A stretch of DNA of 64,000 nt from Ensifer adhaerens (GTDB lineage Bacteria > Pseudomonadota > Alphaproteobacteria > Rhizobiales > Rhizobiaceae): positions 744,001 through 808,000 of the forward strand of contig NZ_CP083349.1 in NCBI RefSeq assembly GCF_020035535.1, given 5' to 3'. Under the pieces are notes generated by a model. The model was given only the letters and a program-made list of their open reading frames with translations. It was not told the origin of the DNA and ran no database searches. Of the stretch, positions 45,177 to 53,528 are shown piece by piece; the stretch's first letter is position 1; the number at the start of each line of letters is the position of its first letter. A program made the position numbers and the translations under genes.

Positions 45177-46061
45177 TCAGCCTTGGATCCGGGCCTTGAA
45201 GGCAAGCAGGTCCTGCCAGGCGAAGCGCTTGTTGACTGGCGCTGTCACCAGATCTTGAGGGTGCAGGGTCGCAAGCGTCGGCACCGTGATGCCGCCGATT
45301 GCAAGCTCCCGCCATTCGCCGCGAAGTTGATGGATCGTATCGCTGCCGCCGAGGAAGAAGCGGGCCGTGAAATTGCCGAGCAGAAGCAGGTGCTTGGGCT
45401 CGGCGAGCGCGATCTGCCTCTCGATGAAGGGGCGGCAGATATCGGCCTCGCGCGCCGTCGGCACACGGTTGCCTGGCGGGCGCCAGGGCACGACGTTGCT
45501 GAGCAGCACGGTTTCGCGCGCCAGGCCGATGCCGGAGAGCATTCGGGTCAGCATCTCGCCGAGGCGGCCGGCAAAAGGCTGGCCGTCGCGATCGTCGTCG
45601 GCATAGGGCATGGGGCCGACGATCATGATACCGCTCGCCGGGTCCCCTTCGGCAAAGACGAGATTGCGGGCGCTGTTCCTGAGATTGCAGCCGGCAAAGC
45701 CTTCCATCGCAACCCTGAGCTCGGCCAGCGATCGGGCTGATTCGGCGGCAAAGCGCGCCTCCTCGATTGCCTGTGCATCGGGAATGGCGACAGCGGGAGC
45801 ATTCGCGGCCGGAGCGGGCGCACGGGATGGAGCGGGGGCAGCGGCCGTCGCTGGTTGGCGCGCTGCCGGTTGCGCGGCGGGCGCCTCTGCACGGCTGCTG
45901 ACTGCCGCTGCGCGTGCGTTACCGCGCGCCGCCTTCATCGCCTCGAATTCGGCGAAGCGGTCGACAGGCTCCTCCTCCAGCAGCCATTCTACGCCCGCAT
46001 CCGCATGGAAGGCGAGGAGGGCGGCAAGCTGTGCCGGAGAGAGATCGTGGGCGGAAATCAT
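45177..46061 (-). CDS. Uracil-DNA glycosylase superfamily protein (family 4-like)
   Basis: A 294-residue protein whose C-terminal 190 residues form a uracil-DNA glycosylase fold: DGQPFAGRLGEMLTRML, LSNVVPWRPPGNRVPT, LLLLGNFTARFFLGG and LATLHPQDLV. The N-terminal 100 residues carry an Ala/Pro-rich linker (about 62-95). In family 4 enzymes four cysteines hold a 4Fe-4S cluster; only two candidates are seen here (GCNLRNS and DICRPF). Motif A, normally GEAPG, reads VGPMPYADDD. So the enzyme is related but divergent. The ATG at 46061 is preferred for its ribosome-binding site; 46067 is also possible. Confidence 0.85.
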   Translation of the reverse strand: MISAHDLSPAQLAALLAFHADAGVEWLLEEEPVDRFAEFEAMKAARGNARAAAVSSRAEAPAAQPAARQPATAAAPAPSRAPAPAANAPAVAIPDAQAIEEARFAAESARSLAELRVAMEGFAGCNLRNSARNLVFAEGDPASGIMIVGPMPYADDDRDGQPFAGRLGEMLTRMLSGIGLARETVLLSNVVPWRPPGNRVPTAREADICRPFIERQIALAEPKHLLLLGNFTARFFLGGSDTIHQLRGEWRELAIGGITVPTLATLHPQDLVTAPVNKRFAWQDLLAFKARIQG

Positions 46062-46149
46062 GGGCATCAACCTAACCCATAAGCCGCCGGACCGGAAACG
46101 CTTTTCCGGCCCCCGACATGCCTATCCAAGGTCATTGGGGACGTCAGCC

Positions 46150-47448
46150 TCAGGCCGCGTTCGCCGTCCAGTGGGCAATGTCTTCGTGCTCGCCGATCAG
46201 CGCCAGTCCATGGGCGATCGACAGCAGTTCACCGCCACTTTCGATGCGGTCGGCTTCGAAGCGTCGCTCGAAAATACCGCGGACGGCCGGAACGAACGAT
46301 GTACCGCCGGTCAGAAACACCTTGTCGATCGCTTCTGGTGCCGTCGCAGTCGACTGCAGCACTTCATCGAGCGCACCCTCGATGCGGGCCAGTTCCGGCG
46401 CGATCCAGCCTTCGAAGTCGCTACGGCGAACCGTGCGGCGCGACATTTCGCCGAGCGGCGTAAAGTAGAACTCGGTTTCGTCCTCCTGCGACAGTCGCAT
46501 CTTCGTCGCCGAGATCGCGTTGTAGAGCGGATAGCCCTCGTCATGTTCGATCAGATCGACGAAGGCTTCGAGCTTCTCGGGCTCCAGGCTCTGTCGCACG
46601 AGCTTTTTCAGATCGGTGAAATCTTTCAATGTCTTGAAGATCGAAAGCTGATTCCAGCGGCCGAAGTTTGCGTAGTAGTTGGACGGCACTTCAAGCAGCT
46701 TGTCGAAGCTCTTGAAGAGACTCCCCTTTCCGATCAGCGGCGAGACGACATTGTCGATGATGCGGAAGTCGAAATGGTCGCCGGCGATGCCGACACCAGA
46801 ATGCCCGATCGGGCGCGCGGTCAGGCGGCCCGCCTTGGTCTCGAAGCGGATCAGCGAATAGTCGGTGGTGCCGCCGCCAAAATCGGCAACGAGGACTGTG
46901 GCGTCCTGCTTCAGATTCTGGGCGAAGTAAAATGCGGCCGCCACGGGTTCATAGACATAATGCACCTCGGGAAAGCCGAATTCGGAGAGCGCTGCGCCGT
47001 AGCGTTCGAGAGCGAGCGCCGGATCGGGGCTGGAGCCGGCGAAGTGCACCGGTCGACCGACAACGATCCGGCTATACTCATCCGCCCAGCCGTCGCCGGC
47101 ATAGTCGCGCAGCTTCGTCAGGAACACCCGCATCAGGTCCTCGAAGCTGTGGCGCTTGGCAAACACCTGCGTGCCCTGGAAGAGGGGGCTTGCGGCAAAG
47201 GTCTTGATCGACTGCAGAAAACGGCAGTCGCCCGGATTGTCGATGAAGGCGCGGATTGCCGCCTGGCCGGCTTCGACCTTCAGCGCCTGGGCGCCGAGGT
47301 TGGCGTCCTTCATGAAGGAGAGCGCCGTGCGCATGGCGTCTGTCGTGCCCGCAAGACTGTCGAACTGCACCGAATGAGTGGTGTCGCCGGCCGCAACCGC
47401 CAAAACGGAATTGGTGGTGCCGAAGTCAAAGCCCAATGCCTTGGCCAT
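46150..47448 (-). CDS. Hsp70-family protein without substrate-binding domain (YegD-like)
   Basis: A 432-residue actin/Hsp70-type ATPase. All nucleotide-binding motifs are present: FDFGTTNSVLAV (phosphate 1), VLVADFGGGTTDYSLIRF (phosphate 2), and FLTGGTSFVPAVRGIFERRF (adenosine). A long insertion (about 225-300) separates the two lobes. The roughly 230-residue peptide-binding domain and lid of DnaK are missing, as in E. coli YegD. The role of this subfamily is unclear. The ATG at 47448 gives MAKALGFDFG; the open frame upstream has no similarity. Confidence 0.9.
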   Translation of the reverse strand: MAKALGFDFGTTNSVLAVAAGDTTHSVQFDSLAGTTDAMRTALSFMKDANLGAQALKVEAGQAAIRAFIDNPGDCRFLQSIKTFAASPLFQGTQVFAKRHSFEDLMRVFLTKLRDYAGDGWADEYSRIVVGRPVHFAGSSPDPALALERYGAALSEFGFPEVHYVYEPVAAAFYFAQNLKQDATVLVADFGGGTTDYSLIRFETKAGRLTARPIGHSGVGIAGDHFDFRIIDNVVSPLIGKGSLFKSFDKLLEVPSNYYANFGRWNQLSIFKTLKDFTDLKKLVRQSLEPEKLEAFVDLIEHDEGYPLYNAISATKMRLSQEDETEFYFTPLGEMSRRTVRRSDFEGWIAPELARIEGALDEVLQSTATAPEAIDKVFLTGGTSFVPAVRGIFERRFEADRIESGGELLSIAHGLALIGEHEDIAHWTANAA

Positions 47449-47910
47449 ATGATGGTCTCCTTGCGTCTGGCGTCGCTCCGCCGCCCGGGGCAAGCCGGCG
47501 GCGCACGACGCAACGTGAAATTTTGTGGGACCGTCTCCGCATGTCAGGCGGTCGGCCCCGAAGCCGACAAAAGACACGTCGTCCGCGCGCCAGGGGGGGG
47601 CGTCTTGCCGAGTGCCGTTTGCGAATGGGATATGCCGGCGCGGACCGCCGGAAGGATCTGGCGGCCTCGTCGCACGGCTCTTCGGCAAAAGCAAGGCCGG
47701 ATGGCTCGTACCTTCGGCACGCGACAATTTGATATATTTACGTTTACGTACACGTCATATAGAAATTCGCTCTAAAGTCATGACCTCATGCGCAAAAGCG
47801 GGCATCGTCTGTCGCATCCCGGCTCGACAAGCCAAACGGCATTTGCCATGACGGAATGATATGCCCTGGGAACTGAACCGGCAGAAGACCGGTGAGACTG
47901 GAGAGACGGT
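47449..47910. other. Divergent promoter region between Hsp70 and ETF-QO genes
   Basis: About 460 bases with no supported gene. The segment 47725-47770 is AT-rich and holds a palindromic operator-like sequence at 47737. Overlapping open frames on both strands here lack ribosome-binding sites. Confidence 0.5.
47737..47752. promoter_or_regulatory. LiuR-like operator upstream of ETF-ubiquinone oxidoreductase
   Basis: TTTACGTTTACGTACA contains the inverted repeat TACGT-TT-ACGTA (47739-47750). This resembles the binding site of LiuR, a MerR-family regulator of branched-chain amino acid and fatty acid breakdown in proteobacteria, whose regulon often includes electron transfer flavoprotein genes. 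It lies 160 bases before the ETF-QO start. The assignment is from memory of the motif. Confidence 0.45.
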
Positions 47911-49572
47911 ATGACCGAGCAAGACCTGCCCGAACGCGAGAGCATGGAGTTCGACGTTGTGATCGTGGGTGCGGGACCGGCGGGTCTTGCAGCGGCGATC
48001 CGGCTGAAACAGGTCAATCCGGAGCTTTCGGTTGTCGTGCTTGAAAAGGGCGCCGAGGTCGGCGCGCACATTCTTTCGGGTGCTGTCGTCGATCCGATCG
48101 GCATCGACCGGCTGCTGCCGGATTGGCGCGCGGACGCCGACCATCCGTTCAAGACCGAAGTCACGGACGACCACTTCCTGTTCCTGGGCCCCGCCGGCTC
48201 GATTCGCCTGCCGAATTTCCTGATGCCGCCGCTGATGAACAATCACGGCAACTACATCGTCTCGCTCGGAAACGTCTGTCGCTGGCTGGCGACAAAGGCG
48301 GAAGCGCTCGGCGTCGAGATCTATCCGGGCTTTGCCGCAACCGAAGTGCTCTACAACGACGAGGGTGCGGTCATCGGTGTTGCCACCGGCGACATGGGCA
48401 TCGAGCGCAATGGCGAGCCGGGACCGAACTTTGCCCGCGGCATGGCACTCTTGGGCAAATACACGCTGATTGGCGAGGGCGTGCGCGGTTCGCTCGCCAA
48501 GCAGCTGATTTCGAAATTCAACCTCTCGAAGGATAGCGACGTCCAGAAATTCGGCATCGGGCTGAAAGAACTCTGGCAGGTCAAGCCCGAGAACCATCGT
48601 CCGGGCCTGGTGCAGCACTCGTTCGGCTGGCCGCTCGGCATGAAGACCGGTGGCGGTTCGTTCCTCTATCACCTCGAAGACAACATGGTGGCCGTCGGCT
48701 TCGTCGTGCACCTCAACTACAAGAACCCCTATCTCTTCCCGTTCGAGGAGTTCCAGCGCTTCAAGACGCACCCGGCGATCCGCGGCACCTTCGAGGGCGG
48801 CAAGCGTCTCTCCTATGGCGCCCGTGCGATCACCGAGGGCGGCTACCAGTCGGTGCCGAAGCTGTCCTTCCCCGGCGGCGCGCTGATCGGCTGTTCCGCC
48901 GGCCTCGTCAACGTGCCGCGCATCAAGGGCAGCCACAACGCGGTTCTGTCGGGCATTCTCGCCGCCGAGAAGCTGGCGGCGGCGATCGCCTCCGGTCGCG
49001 CCAATGACGAGCCGATCGAGATCGAGCGCGGCTGGCGCGACAGCGCCATCGGCCAGGACCTGAAGCGGGTGAGAAACGTCAAGCCGCTGTGGTCGAAGTT
49101 CGGCACGGCGATCGGCGTGGCGCTCGGCGGTCTCGACATGTGGACCAACCAGCTGTTCGGCTTCTCGTTCTTCGGCACGCTGAAGCACGGCAAGACCGAT
49201 GCGCAGTCGCTCGAGCCGGCAGCCCAGCACAAGAAGATCGACTATCCGAAGCCGGATGGGGTTTTGACCTTCGACCGGCTGTCCTCGGTGTTCCTGTCGA
49301 ACACCAACCATGAGGAGGACCAGCCGGTCCACCTGCAGGTCAAGGACATGGAGCTGCAGAAGCGCTCCGAGCACGACGTCTATGCCGGCCCGTCGACCCG
49401 CTACTGTCCGGCCGGGGTCTACGAGTGGGTGGAGAAAGACGGCAGGCAAGTCTTCGTCATCAACGCGCAGAACTGCGTGCACTGCAAGACCTGCGACATC
49501 AAGGACCCCAACCAGAACATCAACTGGGTGCCGCCCCAAGGCGGAGAGGGCCCGGTCTATCCGAACATGTAA
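47911..49572 (+). CDS. Electron transfer flavoprotein-ubiquinone oxidoreductase
   Basis: A 553-residue membrane-associated enzyme that passes electrons from acyl-CoA dehydrogenases, via ETF, to ubiquinone. An FAD dinucleotide fold starts at about residue 13 (VVIVGAGPAGLAAAIRL). The ETF-QO-specific hydrophobic surface GYQSVPKLSFPGGALIGCSA is near residue 315. The C-terminal 4Fe-4S cluster ligands are in TRYCPAGVYEW and NCVHCKTCDIKDP. The ribosome-binding site GGAGAGACGG precedes the ATG. The usual partners etfA and etfB are not in this window. Confidence 0.96.
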   Translation: MTEQDLPERESMEFDVVIVGAGPAGLAAAIRLKQVNPELSVVVLEKGAEVGAHILSGAVVDPIGIDRLLPDWRADADHPFKTEVTDDHFLFLGPAGSIRLPNFLMPPLMNNHGNYIVSLGNVCRWLATKAEALGVEIYPGFAATEVLYNDEGAVIGVATGDMGIERNGEPGPNFARGMALLGKYTLIGEGVRGSLAKQLISKFNLSKDSDVQKFGIGLKELWQVKPENHRPGLVQHSFGWPLGMKTGGGSFLYHLEDNMVAVGFVVHLNYKNPYLFPFEEFQRFKTHPAIRGTFEGGKRLSYGARAITEGGYQSVPKLSFPGGALIGCSAGLVNVPRIKGSHNAVLSGILAAEKLAAAIASGRANDEPIEIERGWRDSAIGQDLKRVRNVKPLWSKFGTAIGVALGGLDMWTNQLFGFSFFGTLKHGKTDAQSLEPAAQHKKIDYPKPDGVLTFDRLSSVFLSNTNHEEDQPVHLQVKDMELQKRSEHDVYAGPSTRYCPAGVYEWVEKDGRQVFVINAQNCVHCKTCDIKDPNQNINWVPPQGGEGPVYPNM

Positions 49573-49616
49573 GGTCGGGAGGCGGACCGCAATTCGCGGC
49601 CCGGCCGAAGATCAGG

Positions 49617-49652
49617 AAAGGCGTCGATGGTTATGGCCACGGCGCCTTTTTT
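49617..49652 (+). terminator. Rho-independent terminator after ETF-QO
   Basis: AAAGGCG (49617) pairs with CGCCTTT, and the T run TTTTTT continues to 49652. It lies 45 bases after the stop and just before the end of the convergent hydrolase gene. Confidence 0.75.
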
Positions 49653-49656
49653 CATT

Positions 49657-50562
49657 TCATGCCTTCGTCCAGATGCGGTCGACGAAGTCGGCAATCAGCG
49701 GTGCGATTTCCGACAGGCTCTCTTCCAGCGCGAAGTGACCGGTGTCGAACAGGTGCAGATCGGCCTCAGGGAGATCGGCAAGAAACGCGCGGGCGCCTTT
49801 TTCGGTGAAGAACGGATCATTGCGGCCCCAGGTGATCAAGGTCGGGGGCTTCTTGCCTCGCAGCCATTGCTGCCATTCCCCATAGCGGCTGAGGTTGCTC
49901 TTGTAGTCGAAGGCAAGGTCGATTTGCGGCTGGCGGCGGTCGGGGCGGTCGAGGAAATGCTGATCCATGGTCCAGCCGTCCGGTGCCACCAGTTCTGGAT
50001 CCCCAGTGCCCCCGACATACTGCCCACGGGTCATCTCCAGGGTCAGCAGTTGCCGGACCTGTTCCACTGCGCCCTCGTCCTCGGGTTCAAGCGCGATGAA
50101 ATCGCGGGCGATGTCGGAAAGCCCCTCCAGATAGGAGTTGCCGTTCTGGACGATCAGTCCCGCAATCCGCTCGGGACGCCGGCTTGCGAGGCGAAAGCCG
50201 ACAGGCGCACCGAAATCGAAGGCGTAGAGAACAAAGCGCTTGAGCCCCAATGCGTCGACGAAACCTTCGATCACTTCAGCGAGCCGATCGAAGCTGTAGA
50301 CGAAGCTGCCGCCCTCATTTGTCGATGTCGGAGCGTCGCTGTGGCCAAAACCCGGATAGTCCGGCGCGATCAGCCGGTATTGGCTGCCGAGCGCATCCAT
50401 CAGGCGACGGTATTGGTGCGAGGACGAGGGGAAGCCATGCAGCAGCAATATCGTGGGCACGTCGTCGCCGGCCTCGACCGGCTCGCTTTCCCGATAGAAG
50501 ACGCGCACGCCGCTGGCTTCGATGAAGCGGTGGCGGATCGATGGAATGCGATGTCTATTCAT
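49657..50562 (-). CDS. Alpha/beta hydrolase with Asp nucleophile (epoxide hydrolase/haloalkane dehalogenase-like)
   Basis: A 301-residue hydrolase. The oxyanion region is LLLHGFPSSSHQYRRLM at about 38. The nucleophile elbow reads YAFDFGAPVGFRLA, with aspartate where lipases and esterases have serine; this is the pattern of epoxide hydrolases and haloalkane dehalogenases. The acid is probably Asp in GRNDPFF and the base His in FDTGHFALEE. The cap domain has MTRGQYVGGTGDPELVAPDG. The gene is divergent from an ABATE/CGNR regulator 91 bases away. Substrate unknown. Confidence 0.88.
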   Translation of the reverse strand: MNRHRIPSIRHRFIEASGVRVFYRESEPVEAGDDVPTILLLHGFPSSSHQYRRLMDALGSQYRLIAPDYPGFGHSDAPTSTNEGGSFVYSFDRLAEVIEGFVDALGLKRFVLYAFDFGAPVGFRLASRRPERIAGLIVQNGNSYLEGLSDIARDFIALEPEDEGAVEQVRQLLTLEMTRGQYVGGTGDPELVAPDGWTMDQHFLDRPDRRQPQIDLAFDYKSNLSRYGEWQQWLRGKKPPTLITWGRNDPFFTEKGARAFLADLPEADLHLFDTGHFALEESLSEIAPLIADFVDRIWTKA

Positions 50563-50653
50563 TTAACACCCCTATCTTGAAAGTTTATGCATTAGAATTG
50601 CGTTGGAAATGCTAATGTGTCAACATCGAAATCATGCATTAAATGAGGACCGC

Positions 50654-51226
50654 ATGGACTTGGTTCCTTTTGTCGGAGAGCCGCTTGCTCTCGATCTCGT
50701 CAACACGCATCCGCTGACAGCGAGTGGACGCGTCGATCTGATCGCGAATGGGGAAGGGCTGGCGGCTTGGCTTAAGTTGGAACAGGCCCGTTTTCCGGAC
50801 GCGGCGTTTGACGGGATCGGTGCGACAAGTGCGGCCGACGTTGAGCCTGTGCTTGCCGTCAGGGCGCACATGACCTCGGCAATTGCGCATGTCATGAGCG
50901 GGCAACCCGTTCCCGCGGCCGATATCGAGGGCCTCAATGTGGCAATGCGCGCCGCGCCGCTCGTACGACATCTCGACTGGAGTGACCCGCCGCGTCTTGT
51001 CAGTGAGCGGCTGGCTGCGCCCGTGATCCAGCTGGCGGGATTCCTGGCCGAGGATGCCGCGGCGCTGCTGGCCCATCCGGACGCCGGCCTGATCCGCAAA
51101 TGCGAGGCGGAGGATTGCGTCATGCTCTTCGTCGGCAACAACGCCCGCCGGCGCTGGTGTTCTGCCGCGCGCTGCGGCAATCGGGTTCGGGTGTCACGCT
51201 ATTATCAGCGCAGCAAGTCGTCCTGA
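50654..51226 (+). CDS. ABATE domain/CGNR zinc-finger putative regulator
   Basis: A 190-residue protein. The N-terminal ABATE domain opens with FVGEPLALDLVNTHPLTASG, and the C-terminal CGNR zinc finger is complete: KCEAEDCVMLFVGNNARRRW followed by CSAARCGNRVRVSRYYQR. Proteins of this type are thought to be transcription factors responding to small ligands. The ATG at 50654 follows TGAGGACCGC, which decides the start. It is divergently arranged with the hydrolase gene, the usual arrangement for a local regulator. Confidence 0.88.
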   Translation: MDLVPFVGEPLALDLVNTHPLTASGRVDLIANGEGLAAWLKLEQARFPDAAFDGIGATSAADVEPVLAVRAHMTSAIAHVMSGQPVPAADIEGLNVAMRAAPLVRHLDWSDPPRLVSERLAAPVIQLAGFLAEDAAALLAHPDAGLIRKCEAEDCVMLFVGNNARRRWCSAARCGNRVRVSRYYQRSKSS

Positions 51227-51458
51227 TCTGCACCTCAGCTGTCTTCAAACATTAGGAAAGGCACCCGTTGACGCAAATGGGAAAGTCCTTGCCGGAAAAC
51301 CCCGTTAGCTTTCATGATGTCATCGGCTCGAAGCCGACGGACCTGCAGGCCTTTCGGTCCCTGTTGTTTCGAGTTGGACCGAGCTCTGTAACGCTGTCGA
51401 TCCCCGCGGTGAGATCGGCAGTGCGATGAGATGCACCGCCAAAACAAAGGGAACGGAA

Positions 51459-52457
51459 ATGAAGAAGCTTCTTGCAACGACCTGTCTGGCCGCTGGCCTC
51501 CTCGGCCTCGCCGGCGCCGCTTCGGCCGCCGAATGCGGTGACGTGACGATCGCCAACATGAACTGGCAGAGCGCCGAGGTGCTGGCGAGCGTCGACAAGA
51601 TCATCCTGACGGAAGGCTACGGCTGCAATGCCGACCTGGTCGTTGGTGACACTGTGCCGACGATCACCTCGATGATCGAAAAGGGACAGCCGGATGTTGC
51701 GCCGGAAGGCTGGGTCGACCTGCTGCCGGATGTCGTCAATCGCGGTCTCGAGGAAGGCAAGCTCGTCGGTGCTGCCGTTGCGCTTTCCGATGGCGCCGTC
51801 CAGGGCTGGTGGGTCCCGAAGTACATCGTCGACGCCAATCCTGACATCAAGACGATCGACGACGCGCTGAAGCACAAGGAGTTGTTCCCGGATCCGGAAG
51901 ATGCCAGCAAGGGCGCCGTCTTCAATGGCCCGCAGGGTTGGGGCGGTACCGTCGTGACCACGCAGCTCTACAAGGCCTATGGCGGCGAAGCTGCAGGCTT
52001 TACGCTTGTCGACACCGGCTCGGCCGCCGGCCTCGATGGCTCGATTGCCAAGGCCTATGAGCGCAAGCAGGGCTGGGTCGGGTACTACTGGGCGCCGACC
52101 GCACTTCTCGGCAAGTACGAGATGGTGAAGCTCGAGCATGGCGTGCCGGCCGATGCGGCCGAATGGAAGCGTTGCAACACCGTCGCCGATTGCCCGGACC
52201 CGAAGAAGAACGACTGGCCGAAGGACAAGGTCCAGACGCTTGTGACCAAGTCCTTCGCTGATCGCGCCGGCCCTGCCATGGACTACCTCAACAAGCGCGC
52301 CTGGACCAATGACACGGTCAACAAGCTGATGGCTTGGATGACCGACAACCAGGCGAGCGGAGAGGAAGGCGCCAAGCACTTCCTCCAGGAGAATCCCGAC
52401 CTCTGGACCAAGTGGGTTTCGCCCGAGGTTGCCGAAAAGGTCAAGGCGGCACTCTGA
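51459..52457 (+). CDS. ABC transporter periplasmic binding protein, glycine betaine/choline type
   Basis: A 332-residue periplasmic protein of the OpuAC family. The signal peptide (residues 1-23) ends at ASA-AE. The mature part has Trp-rich segments typical of quaternary amine binding: NMNWQSAEVL, DVAPEGWVDLL, AVQGWWVPKY, FNGPQGWGGT and GWVGYYWAPTALLG, which form the aromatic box. Two cysteines (RCNTVADCPDP) may form a disulfide. It is followed after 110 bases by the permease gene. Substrate choline, betaine or proline betaine cannot be separated from sequence alone. Confidence 0.9.
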   Translation: MKKLLATTCLAAGLLGLAGAASAAECGDVTIANMNWQSAEVLASVDKIILTEGYGCNADLVVGDTVPTITSMIEKGQPDVAPEGWVDLLPDVVNRGLEEGKLVGAAVALSDGAVQGWWVPKYIVDANPDIKTIDDALKHKELFPDPEDASKGAVFNGPQGWGGTVVTTQLYKAYGGEAAGFTLVDTGSAAGLDGSIAKAYERKQGWVGYYWAPTALLGKYEMVKLEHGVPADAAEWKRCNTVADCPDPKKNDWPKDKVQTLVTKSFADRAGPAMDYLNKRAWTNDTVNKLMAWMTDNQASGEEGAKHFLQENPDLWTKWVSPEVAEKVKAAL

Positions 52458-52567
52458 ATGCACTGATTGAAACCATGGGCGGCGCGATCACTTGCGCCGC
52501 TTCTTGTTCGACGTCCGGCAACAGCAAAACAACAATCGCGGCCGGCGAAATGTGAAGGGGAAATGGA

Positions 52568-53455
52568 ATGGACTGGTTTACCCAGTTTCCGCATATGGAC
52601 GACGAGAGCCTGCGGGCGTTGAAGAAGGCCATCGACGAGGGTTTCCGGTCGTTCACGCGCGCCTACGGCGATGCAATCGAAGGCTTCTTCGAGCCACTGC
52701 AGTTCTTCCTCATCCAGTCGGAACGCTTCATGACGAAGACGCCCTGGCCGATCATCCTGGTGCTGATTGCGCTGATCGCCTGGGTGGCGAGCCGGAATTG
52801 GAAGATCGTCGCCGGTTGTATCGGTACGCTCCTGCTCATCGGCTATTTCGATATGTGGGACGATACGATGAAGACGGTCTCGATGATCTTCGTCTGCACC
52901 GTGCTGTCGATCGCCATCGGCATTCCGATCGGCATCGTCATGTCGCGTTCGGATCGTTTCCAGAATATCGTCAATCCGATCCTCGACGTCATGCAGACCA
53001 TGCCGAGTTTCGTCTACCTGATCCCGGTCGTCATGCTGCTTGGCATCGGCAAGGTGCCGGGGCTGATCGCCGTGGTCATCTACGCGATACCGCCGATGAT
53101 CCGACTGACCAATCTCGGCATTCGCCTCGTCGACAAGGATGTGCTCGAAGCGGCCGACGCCTTCGGTTCGTCGGGCTGGCAGAAGCTCAAGAACGTGCAG
53201 ATGCCGTTGGCATTGCCGACGATCATGGCGGGAATCAACCAGACGATCATGATGGCACTCGCCATGGTGGTCATTGCCTCGATGATCGGTGTTCAAGGTC
53301 TCGGTCAGCCGGTGCTGAAGGCGATCGCCAACCAGTACTTTACCCTCGGCATCTTCAACGGCCTCGCCATCGTAGGCATTGCGATCATCTTCGATCGTGT
53401 CAGCCAGGCCTATGGCCACCGCCTGCAGAAGCATCGCGAGATTATCCACGGCTGA
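52568..53455 (+). CDS. ABC transporter permease, glycine betaine/choline type (ProW-like)
   Basis: A 295-residue membrane permease with an extended N-terminal soluble region (first 60 residues) and six to seven hydrophobic segments. The EAA loop that contacts the ATPase is VLEAADAFGSSGWQKLKNVQ near residue 193, followed by PLALPTIMAGINQT. It belongs with the binding protein just upstream. The ATPase gene of the transporter does not follow here; a terminator does. Confidence 0.92.
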   Translation: MDWFTQFPHMDDESLRALKKAIDEGFRSFTRAYGDAIEGFFEPLQFFLIQSERFMTKTPWPIILVLIALIAWVASRNWKIVAGCIGTLLLIGYFDMWDDTMKTVSMIFVCTVLSIAIGIPIGIVMSRSDRFQNIVNPILDVMQTMPSFVYLIPVVMLLGIGKVPGLIAVVIYAIPPMIRLTNLGIRLVDKDVLEAADAFGSSGWQKLKNVQMPLALPTIMAGINQTIMMALAMVVIASMIGVQGLGQPVLKAIANQYFTLGIFNGLAIVGIAIIFDRVSQAYGHRLQKHREIIHG

Positions 53456-53479
53456 GCCTTGGCGCTCTCGAGAAAATAG

Positions 53480-53518
53480 AAGGCCCCGGAGCGGAAAGCG
53501 CCGGGGCCTTTGTTCTTT
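53480..53518 (+). terminator. Rho-independent terminator after the ABC permease
   Basis: A perfect 10-base stem (AAGGCCCCGG at 53480, CCGGGGCCTT ending 53510) followed by TGTTCTTT. It also separates the convergent EamA gene. Confidence 0.88.
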
Positions 53519-53528
53519 CGGGAAAGGC

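Noticed and set aside
45610..47775. 721-codon plus-strand open frame across the glycosylase and Hsp70 genes
   Set aside because: Antisense to two recognisable genes; the translation has no domain and irregular composition.
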